From Planctomycetales bacterium (GTDB lineage: Bacteria; 4484-113; JAFGCY01): DNA of 10,387 nucleotides. Shown here piece by piece: positions 1 to 4,711 of this stretch. Position 1 is the stretch's first letter. Each line of letters starts with the position of its first letter. The notes beneath the pieces were generated by a model. It saw only the letters and a program-made list of their open reading frames with translations, was not told the origin of the DNA and ran no database searches. The stretch lies in NCBI GenBank assembly GCA_024645305.1, contig JAHEFU010000068.1, positions 1 to 10,387 of the forward strand. The letters run 5' to 3'. A program made the position numbers and the translations under genes.

Positions 1-947
1 GTGCCGGAGTCAATGTTGGCATAATCGCCGATCGAAGCGCGCAGCTGCGACCAGCCGTTCTCGGGCAGGCTGATCTGGTCAACACCCCAGGTGGCTCCCG
101 CATTGAACTGCGGATTGGCTCCACCCGCGAGGATTGACTCCTCGTAACTGCCCTGCACCGCAGTGAAGGCACCGTTGAAGACCGGTTCGCCGTAGAATGC
201 GGCCACGCCCTCGCCTTCTCCTGCATTGACATGCACCGGGCCGTCATAGACCTCACCTTCAAAGAACCACAGCTGGTCATCAAACTGGTTCTGCATCGTC
301 TGTGTGAAGTATCCGTAGGTGGCGAAGTTCGGTCGCTTGACTTCCAGTTCGAAATTGCCGGTTTCCAGACGTGTAGCCTGGTTGTGCTGGCTGGTGAGGT
401 CAGCCTGGCCCTGGCTGGTCACGCTCCAGTCGTAATGGAAGACGTGGCGCTTGCTGGCATCGGAAGCGGCGGGACGCTCAACCTCCGTCGGCCAGATGTT
501 GACAGCGGTGTCGTAACCCACGATCGGTGCCACAACACCATCCGCCGGATCTTCCAGCGTCACGGATGTTGTGACTTGATTGCGCGGCATGATATCGCCG
601 ACCTTCGTGCCGGTATCCATGATCAGGGAGATGTCCTGGTTGCCGTTCGGATTTTCGGATTCAGCGTCCTGGGCATAGGTCTCAACGTCAGCGGGAGTTG
701 TGGCCGTCGGAATGTTCCAGGCGGACAGGGCATTCGCCAGCACCTTGCGGCTGTGCACCAGGCCGGAATCCGCTGCCTGGAAGGCCTTCTTGTTGCGCGT
801 ATGGTCATGCACCAGTTCCGCATCCACCATTGTCAGCGACAGCGTGGCCGTGAACAGGATGGTCAGCAGCAGCGAAACCATGATTGCGAGGATCGATGTC
901 GATCCCCGTCTGCTCTTCTTGTAATGTATTCTTGCTGATAAGTACAT
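1..947 (-). CDS. PilX-like minor pilin / pilus assembly protein (3' end outside window)
   Basis: Likely a membrane-anchored accessory subunit of a type IV pilus or type II secretion pseudopilus. Reading the minus strand from the ATG at 947 gives an uninterrupted frame of about 315 codons to the window edge, so the C-terminus is missing. The N-terminus is basic (KKSRRG) and is followed by a single hydrophobic helix (about residues 20-41). A PilX_N-like AFQAADSGL segment lies near residues 55-63. The basic-Gly-hydrophobic arrangement resembles a prepilin leader, but the conserved Glu at mature position 5 is absent, as in many PilX/GspK-type proteins. A later segment near residues 235-270 (FEGEVYDGPVHVNAG, then GEPVFNG) resembles the repeat style of DUF4900-type pilus proteins. 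A strong Shine-Dalgarno (GGGAGAGG) lies just upstream. It follows the PilW-like gene by 29 bp and is the last visible gene of the operon. The pilus-accessory role is fairly secure; the exact family is not. Confidence 0.75.
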   Translation of the reverse strand, partial: MYLSARIHYKKSRRGSTSILAIMVSLLLTILFTATLSLTMVDAELVHDHTRNKKAFQAADSGLVHSRKVLANALSAWNIPTATTPADVETYAQDAESENPNGNQDISLIMDTGTKVGDIMPRNQVTTSVTLEDPADGVVAPIVGYDTAVNIWPTEVERPAASDASKRHVFHYDWSVTSQGQADLTSQHNQATRLETGNFELEVKRPNFATYGYFTQTMQNQFDDQLWFFEGEVYDGPVHVNAGEGEGVAAFYGEPVFNGAFTAVQGSYEESILAGGANPQFNAGATWGVDQISLPENGWSQLRASIGDYANIDSG

Positions 948-976
948 GTTCCTCTCCCGTCCGCTGTGCCGGACAA

Positions 977-1588
977 TCAATTCATCTTGCGGTTACGGAT
1001 CGTCATGCGACCGACCATGGCCTGGCCACCGACCCGCCCGCCTGTAAATGCGGTCTGATCAGCCTGAACATCCATGGTCATCCTGATCTCGACTGCCGTG
1101 ATCTCGTCATCGGTCACGGGAGCCTGATTATTATTCGCAAAATACGTATAGTTGATAACACCGATGTTGCGCATCAGCACATCAGTGCCGATGGTTGTCC
1201 AGTTCGCCCCGGCATCCGTGCTCTGGGACAGGGTGCGGCGCACTTCCAGGGAATCCACATCGTAGAAGTAGTGGATCCGCTCCCAGACATCATCGTTGTT
1301 CAGGTCACCGACATAGCGCAGTTCCGTGGGTTCCGCCACCTCGATATAGGGCTCGACAACGCCTGAGCCCATGGTCACGATCTCTTCGGTCATGAAGTTG
1401 ATGCAGTCGCGCAGGTCAGCCTGGTTGAGCATATTGCGGTTCTGCGTCGTGCTGAGCTGGATCTGGCTCTGCATCACGGTGGCAATGGTCCCGCCGACGA
1501 CGGCGGCTATGGCCAGGGACACGAGCAGTTCCATCAGGCTGTAACCAGCCGGGGATCTGCGCGGACGGATGGAGGCTGGGATCCTCAT
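977..1588 (-). CDS. PilW-like prepilin-type N-methylation protein
   Basis: 203-residue minor pilin, predicted to be cleaved by prepilin peptidase and assembled at or near the pilus tip. The leader is MRIPASIRPRRSPAG. The class III cleavage site is G^YSLMELLVSLAIA, with Glu at mature position 5 and a hydrophobic helix (about residues 16-38) that anchors and packs the subunit. The rest is a small soluble domain with acidic, beta-rich character and no recognisable catalytic motif. The length is shorter than the roughly 270-350 residues of many PilW proteins, so it may be a compact PilW or a GspJ-like pseudopilin. The ATG overlaps the stop of the PilV-like gene by 4 bp, indicating translational coupling. 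The prepilin assignment is firm; the choice of PilW over GspJ rests on gene order and is an inference. Confidence 0.85.
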   Translation of the reverse strand: MRIPASIRPRRSPAGYSLMELLVSLAIAAVVGGTIATVMQSQIQLSTTQNRNMLNQADLRDCINFMTEEIVTMGSGVVEPYIEVAEPTELRYVGDLNNDDVWERIHYFYDVDSLEVRRTLSQSTDAGANWTTIGTDVLMRNIGVINYTYFANNNQAPVTDDEITAVEIRMTMDVQADQTAFTGGRVGGQAMVGRMTIRNRKMN

Positions 1589-2013
1589 TGGGCAATCACT
1601 CCCGTCAGGTCAAAGCTGCTGGTCTGGCCCATGCGGTCCCAGCTGACTACGACAGTGACTTCCTTGAGATCGGTGTCTGGAGAATCCTCCACGACCGTCC
1701 AGGAGCGGGTGAAGATCCCGCCGGCCTCCCCGAGGTCATTGAGTGTTCCACCGTCAGCACCGTCCAGGACAAGGTTGTAGTCCAGGTTGCGCAATTCCTC
1801 AAGTTTTACCTCAGCCAGGTTGGCGGCTGAGCTGACATACATGTTTGACTGGGTCACGCGGCTGGAGGCGATTGATACCTGCAGCCCGAACATCAGCGCC
1901 AGGGCAAGCAGCACAAGCCCGACAAGTACATCCACGAGGCTGAAGCCCCCTGGATTGCCGCTCCGGCTGGGCATCACAATGCGTCCCAGTTTGCGGATTA
2001 CTGCCAAGATCAT
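1585..2013 (-). CDS. PilV-like prepilin-type protein
   Basis: 142-residue minor pilin/pseudopilin of the PilV/GspI type. The 23-residue leader ends NPGG and is followed by FSLVDVLVGLVLLALAL, a standard type IV prepilin helix (about residues 24-45). Mature position 5 is Asp rather than the nearly universal Glu that pairs with the neighbouring subunit's N-terminus. The remainder is a short soluble domain with the AANLAEVKLEELRNL helix typical of PilV/GspI. The chosen start overlaps the upstream stop by 4 bp (ATGA) and has GGGAGG 9 nt upstream. An in-frame ATG at codon 14 would leave a shorter but still functional leader. The Shine-Dalgarno lies in a perfect 5-bp hairpin (separate entry), which suggests coupling to the upstream gene. 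Identity as a prepilin is strong; the PilV label comes from order and length. Confidence 0.83.
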   Translation of the reverse strand: MILAVIRKLGRIVMPSRSGNPGGFSLVDVLVGLVLLALALMFGLQVSIASSRVTQSNMYVSSAANLAEVKLEELRNLDYNLVLDGADGGTLNDLGEAGGIFTRSWTVVEDSPDTDLKEVTVVVSWDRMGQTSSFDLTGVIAQ

Positions 2014-2540
2014 CGGAGGTTGCCTCCCTGCCTGCTGAATCTTCCCGTTGTGATATTGCCTGTCAAATCTATCGTTTCCCCATTGCTTGCAAGCAGCGTG
2101 ATGGTACCGCCGACAAGCAGTGAGCCCCGGGTGGTGTACTGCACTTCATTACTGCCGAATGTCACATCTGAGATGGTCACCCCGGCGGGAATGGTTTCTA
2201 CCCCGCTGCCGGGCATGCTGTTGGACCAGGCCAGTGTTTCGCGGTCCTGGGACTCAATCCAGTATGTGCTGTCGTCCGGATTGAGGATGACGCGGGTATT
2301 CAGTTCCTCGCTACGAGCCTGGTTGCGGGCGATCATCATCACTTCCGCCATGCGCAGCTGCGCAGTTTCCAGGCGGGTATGGGGAATTGCTGAATAGAGG
2401 TTGGAAACGGCGATGGTCGCAACAATGCCCAGAATTGCCAGTACGATGGCAAGTTCAATGATGGAGAAACCCCTGCGGTTTCTTCCCCTAATTCTGTTGC
2501 ACCTGTTCAAAATCACAGTATGACCGCCTTGCCTCTTCAT
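2010..2540 (-). CDS. FimT/GspH-like pseudopilin, first gene of the minor-pilin operon
   Basis: 176-residue prepilin-type protein, probably the FimT/FimU/GspH-class minor pilin that helps initiate pilus or pseudopilus assembly. The 23-residue leader is basic (RGRNRRG) and is cleaved before FSIIELAIVLAILGIVATIAV, with the conserved Glu at mature position 5. The helix is followed by the MAEVMMIARNQARSEE segment usual for FimT/GspH proteins, then a beta-rich domain (about residues 80-176) with no catalytic motif. The ATG at 2540 has only a weak ribosome site. A GTG at codon 9, preceded by AAGGCGG, is a reasonable alternative start that keeps the whole cleavage site. It begins a four-gene minor-pilin run, consistent with an operon transcribed from the control region at 2541-2745. 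The pilus core genes (pilB, pilC, pilD, major pilin) are not in this window. Confidence 0.83.
   Translation of the reverse strand: MKRQGGHTVILNRCNRIRGRNRRGFSIIELAIVLAILGIVATIAVSNLYSAIPHTRLETAQLRMAEVMMIARNQARSEELNTRVILNPDDSTYWIESQDRETLAWSNSMPGSGVETIPAGVTISDVTFGSNEVQYTTRGSLLVGGTITLLASNGETIDLTGNITTGRFSRQGGNLR
2014..2028 (-). promoter_or_regulatory. Ribosome-binding site hairpin in front of the PilV-like start
   Basis: On the minus strand GGAGG (2027-2023), CAA, CCTCC (2019-2015) forms a perfect 5-bp stem with a 3-nt loop, 1 nt before the ATG. The left arm is the Shine-Dalgarno sequence. If folded, the mRNA would hide the ribosome site until ribosomes translating the upstream FimT-like gene, whose stop overlaps this ATG, melt it. 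The sequence is seen directly; the coupling role is inferred. Confidence 0.45.
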
Positions 2541-2619
2541 CCACAGAAGGAATCTGGCAATATAAGTTTACCCAACCGGACAGAATCCACCTGACAATTC
2601 GGCCGGATTTAACCTGTCA

Positions 2620-2647
2620 GTTATACCATCGTTGCAGACTGGTCAAA
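2620..2647 (-). promoter_or_regulatory. Candidate proximal promoter for the pilin operon (extended -10)
   Basis: On the minus strand TTTGAC (2647-2642) is followed after 16 bp by TATAAC (2625-2620), with TG one base before the -10 hexamer (TGGTATAAC), an extended -10 feature. Transcription would begin near 2613 and leave a leader of about 70 nt before the FimT-like gene. The inverted repeat CTGACA/TGTCAG starts at the -10 and could be an operator. The assignment rests on sequence resemblance only. Confidence 0.45.
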
Positions 2648-2707
2648 CCTTACATCTGTTCCATGGGAAAGTGTCTTAAGTTCAGGTTAAGAAATATTCC
2701 CCGGCAA

Positions 2708-2730
2708 CTTTTGTAATTATAGTACAAAAG
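2708..2730. promoter_or_regulatory. Dyad CTTTTGTA-N7-TACAAAAG, candidate operator over the pilin -10 box
   Basis: The two 8-bp arms (2708-2715 and 2723-2730) are perfect inverted repeats separated by 7 bp. The element contains TTGT-N9-ACAA. That is close to the Rex operator family (TTGT-N10-ACAA, full consensus TTGTGAA-N4-TTCACAA) but one base shorter in spacing and without the GAA/TTC steps. The element covers the consensus TATAAT of the minus-strand promoter and lies about 250 bp upstream of rex. Binding by Rex is a possibility, not shown; another dimeric repressor would fit equally well. Confidence 0.45.
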
Positions 2731-2744
2731 CGCGGCAGTTTAAA
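2716..2744 (-). promoter_or_regulatory. Candidate distal promoter for the pilin operon with consensus -10 box
   Basis: On the minus strand TTTAAA (2744-2739) is followed after exactly 17 bp by TATAAT (2721-2716), a perfect sigma70 -10 hexamer. The start site would be near 2709, giving a leader of about 170 nt. The -10 box lies inside the 8-bp-arm dyad at 2708-2730, so a protein bound there would block polymerase. Which of the two candidate promoters is used cannot be decided from sequence. Confidence 0.45.
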
Positions 2745-2785
2745 GGCGTATCCGGACATTCCGGAAAATTCACGGTTTGCAGTTC

Positions 2786-2816
2786 CTATTTGCGTGAATG
2801 ATTGCACAACAAATAG
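2786..2816. promoter_or_regulatory. Nested dyad with CRP/FNR-family-like core
   Basis: CTATTTG (2786-2792) and CAAATAG (2810-2816) are perfect 7-bp inverted arms with a 17-bp spacer. Centred within them is CGTGA-N6-GCACA (2793-2808), which matches the CRP/Vfr consensus TGTGA-N6-TCACA at 8 of 10 positions. Its centre lies about 91 bp upstream of the predicted distal pilin start, a distance compatible with a class I activator site, and about 150 bp upstream of the predicted rex start. No CRP-family gene is visible here, so the binding protein is unknown. Confidence 0.35.
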
Positions 2817-2915
2817 ATTGCGTAGTGAGACCTGTGGACAGTAAGCGTGGGCTTTCAACTGGCCAGACATGGATCCATGGTTCTGCAAGATTCGTAAGGA
2901 GTCTGCCAGGGGCAG

Positions 2916-2945
2916 TGGAAATCGTGATCTGACTGGCGTTATAAT
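2916..2945 (+). promoter_or_regulatory. Candidate rex promoter
   Basis: TGGAAA (2916-2921) is followed after 18 bp by TATAAT (2940-2945), a perfect -10 hexamer. The start site would be near 2952, giving a leader of about 25 nt before the rex ATG. A small palindrome CAAATTTG (2946-2953) overlaps the predicted start. No Rex-type TTGTGAA operator is visible here, so autoregulation is not supported at this site. Confidence 0.5.
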
Positions 2946-2975
2946 CAAATTTGAAATATCTGATACCGAGAGCTC

Positions 2976-3674
2976 ATGGACGACAAACCAAACGGCAAGG
3001 ATGGCCTGAAACGTGGCAGCGGCCTTTCCCGCAGCTCAGTAGAAAGGCTTTACAGTTATTACCTGCTGGCCAAACGTGCTCGGGAACAGGGTGCCTCGCA
3101 CATCAACTCGCGGCAACTGGCCAGTTTCCTGCAGATCGGTGACACCCAGGTGCGCAAGGACCTGGCGGCAATCCATCTGGTGGGCCAGCCCAAGAAGGGC
3201 TATGAAATCGGCGCAACGATCGAGGCCCTGAGCAATACGATGGGTCTCGATGAAGTGCACCGCGCCGTCCTCTGCGGTGTGGGCAAACTGGGGCAGGCCC
3301 TGCTGCAGTACAGCCGCTTCAGCGAATTCGGCTTCAAGGTCAGCGGCGCCTTCGATGTCTCGCCTGACATCATCGGTGCGGACATCGCCGGGACCCGCGT
3401 ACTGCATGTGGACCATCTGGCCAAGGTGATCGAGATCTTCGGCGTGGAGATCGGCATCCTCACCGTGAATGTCTGGGCGGCCCAGGAACTGTGCAACAAG
3501 ATGGTGGACTGCGGGATCAAGGCCATCTGGAACTTCGCCCCGATCCACCTGCAGGCCCCCAAGGGTGTGCTCATCCGCAATGAGGACTTCGCCGGCAGCC
3601 TGGCCGTGATTTCGCATTATCTGAAAATCCCGGAAGCTGAAAGGAACAACGGGAGCAATTTCAACGGCGAATAA
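2976..3674 (+). CDS. rex: Redox-sensing transcriptional repressor Rex
   Basis: Rex is a cytoplasmic dimeric repressor that reads the NADH/NAD+ ratio: NADH binding releases it from DNA, so fermentative, respiratory and other NADH-linked genes are derepressed. This 232-residue protein has the full family layout. The N-terminal winged helix spans about residues 15-75 (SRSSVERLYSYYLLAKR, then SRQLASFLQIGDTQVRKDLA). A Rossmann NAD(H) domain follows, with GVGKLG at 101-106, the FDVSPDIIG strand at 126-134 carrying the acidic residue that favours NAD over NADP, and WNFAPIHLQAPKGVLIRNED near 185-204. The C-terminal domain-swap helix is about 205-220. The usual GxGNLG has Lys for Asn. The N-terminus is about 15 residues longer than many Rex proteins, and the C-terminus has a short Asn/Gly-rich tail. 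The start has a modest GAGAG ribosome site. It is divergent from the pilin operon and convergent with a lipoprotein gene; no hairpin terminator with a T-run is evident in the 108-bp gap. Confidence 0.95.
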   Translation: MDDKPNGKDGLKRGSGLSRSSVERLYSYYLLAKRAREQGASHINSRQLASFLQIGDTQVRKDLAAIHLVGQPKKGYEIGATIEALSNTMGLDEVHRAVLCGVGKLGQALLQYSRFSEFGFKVSGAFDVSPDIIGADIAGTRVLHVDHLAKVIEIFGVEIGILTVNVWAAQELCNKMVDCGIKAIWNFAPIHLQAPKGVLIRNEDFAGSLAVISHYLKIPEAERNNGSNFNGE

Positions 3675-3782
3675 CAGGCGCACTGTCTGCCTGCGCATCT
3701 GAGCAAGCGTCAGCTCGGCACCGGGCATCTTGAGGTGTCCATCTGATGCTGATGATCAGCAGAATTCAGCCTTCAATCCGGC

Positions 3783-4493
3783 CTATTCGTCCCCGCTGGA
3801 ATCATCTTCTTCATCATCACCACCGCCACCACCAGCGCCCCGCTCGGGAGGAGCTCCCCCGCCGCCGCCGGCGCTGCGGCCCTGTCCTGCCGGATTCTTG
3901 TTACTGGCGGCCCCCGCCAGTGAATCCTCGATCGTGATCGCCTCACCATCGGTCCGGCGGATCTCGAAGCCGGAGGGCTGGCTGGAGCAGTAGAAACCGC
4001 TGAGTGCAATGATCTTGGGATAGGCTGACGGAATGGTCAGGTGTTTCTTGGTTTCCCCGACCTCGGTGCCCTCTTCGTCGAAAGCCTTGATCACCCAGAT
4101 GGAAGGCGTGGGCGGGACTTCATCGCTCTGGACCTCCAGACGGATGTTGTATTTGCCCTTGCCAGTGTATTCAGGAATGCCATTTTCGATGCTTTCGATG
4201 GTGATGGTGACCAGCGGGCCGGTGTATTCGGCCTCCGCGGTTTCCGCCCCGCAGGGATTGGCCGTGGGATCAGCAAGCATGCCGGCAGCCGCAGCGCCTT
4301 CATCAACCGCACCCTTCTGCACGGCCGCGGTATCAGTGGTCTTGGGCGAACCGGACTTGGCGGCATTCTGTTCATTGAATCGGCGCTGCATGGCCTCAGC
4401 CGGATCCTCACCCTGTGGACAGCCCACCACAAACAGCAGCAAGCCAAGCAGCATGAAGCTAATCAGCAGTAGATTATTCTTGTGAGTACTCAT
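3783..4493 (-). CDS. Lipoprotein of unknown function with Gly-rich acidic C-terminal tail
   Basis: I do not recognise a family. The 236-residue product has a type II signal peptide: Lys5, a hydrophobic stretch from about residue 8 to 23, and lipobox FVVGC with the lipidated Cys at 25. It should therefore be exported and membrane-anchored. A low-complexity Ala/Gln/Asn-rich linker (30-85) leads into a compact domain (about 88-190) with the beta-like segments LVTITIESIENG, YNIRLEVQS and SIWVIKAFDEEG, possibly an Ig-like fold. Cys81 and Cys169 could form a disulfide. The tail (about 205-236) has two Gly5 runs and ends with nine Asp/Glu among its last eleven or so residues, a calcium- or cation-binding composition. 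The start at 4493 is chosen for its GGAGG ribosome site 7 nt upstream and for placing the signal peptide at the N-terminus; the longer frame from 4565 is rejected. It has its own promoter and leader. Confidence 0.85.
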   Translation of the reverse strand: MSTHKNNLLLISFMLLGLLLFVVGCPQGEDPAEAMQRRFNEQNAAKSGSPKTTDTAAVQKGAVDEGAAAAGMLADPTANPCGAETAEAEYTGPLVTITIESIENGIPEYTGKGKYNIRLEVQSDEVPPTPSIWVIKAFDEEGTEVGETKKHLTIPSAYPKIIALSGFYCSSQPSGFEIRRTDGEAITIEDSLAGAASNKNPAGQGRSAGGGGGAPPERGAGGGGGDDEEDDSSGDE

Positions 4494-4528
4494 CTCGCTT
4501 CCTCCGCCAGCCCTGTTCCAATGTTGTT

Positions 4529-4581
4529 GCAGTGCCTGTCCATCCGGAATACCCATCCGATGCACTGCCGGTCAGACCGGC
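4529..4581 (-). promoter_or_regulatory. Structured 5' leader of the lipoprotein gene
   Basis: Two stems are visible in the untranslated leader. GCCGGTC-T-GACCGGC (4581-4567) is a perfect 7-bp inverted repeat around one unpaired base. GCAGTGC (4568-4562) can pair with GCACTGC (4535-4529) around a 26-nt loop that itself contains CGGA/TCCG. The two share positions 4567-4568, so both cannot be fully formed together. The first could equally be a DNA operator placed at the transcription start. No known riboswitch class is recognised. Confidence 0.35.
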
Positions 4582-4589
4582 GAGCTAAT

Positions 4590-4618
4590 ATTCTACAACC
4601 AGTATCAGAATATGACAC
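4590..4618 (-). promoter_or_regulatory. Candidate promoter of the lipoprotein gene
   Basis: On the minus strand GTGTCA (4618-4613) and TAGAAT (4595-4590) are separated by exactly 17 bp, a sigma70-like pair with 4/6 and 5/6 matches. Transcription would begin near 4583, about 90 nt before the ATG, so the mRNA would start almost at the hairpin at 4567-4581. The local sequence is AT-rich compared with the genes around it. Prediction by resemblance only. Confidence 0.4.
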
Positions 4619-4711
4619 ATGGGGTGTGCGCGAACGCCATCTCCCATTAATCACTAGACAATCCGCAGACCGCAAATGTTACCTATCAGCTGGTACAGAT
4701 TTTACTTTGAC

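Larger units (their letters stand above)
2541..2975. other. Non-coding divergent control region between the pilin operon and rex
   Basis: This 435-bp stretch is noticeably more AT-rich than the flanking genes and contains no convincing gene. An 88-codon minus-strand frame at 2682-2948 has no ribosome site or family resemblance and lies across the promoters. It holds two candidate sigma70 promoters toward the pilin operon, one toward rex, a dyad over the distal pilin -10 box (2708-2730), a larger dyad with a CRP-like core (2786-2816), and a 6-bp inverted repeat CTGACA/TGTCAG (2591-2596 and 2615-2620) just downstream of the proximal pilin -10 box. These are listed separately where they are strong enough. 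Confidence 0.7.

Noticed and set aside
231..938. A 235-codon plus-strand frame opposite the PilX-like gene
   Set aside because: The minus-strand frame has a strong ribosome site, a prepilin-like N-terminus and operon context; this one has none of these.
2682..2948. An 88-codon minus-strand frame in the rex/pilin intergenic region
   Set aside because: No ribosome site, no recognisable domain, and it runs across the predicted promoters and both dyads.
2940..2960. A Rex autoregulatory operator at the rex promoter
   Set aside because: Only the short palindrome CAAATTTG is present; no TTGTGAA-type half-sites with the right spacing were found.
3036..3728. A 230-codon minus-strand frame opposite rex
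   Set aside because: Antisense to a clear Rex gene, His/Asp/Ala-rich with no domain-like pattern or ribosome site.
3675..3782. Possible terminators between rex and the lipoprotein gene, such as GCTGAT-G-ATCAGC and GCGCA...TGCGC
   Set aside because: Short or weak stems without a T-run in either direction, so not reported as terminators.
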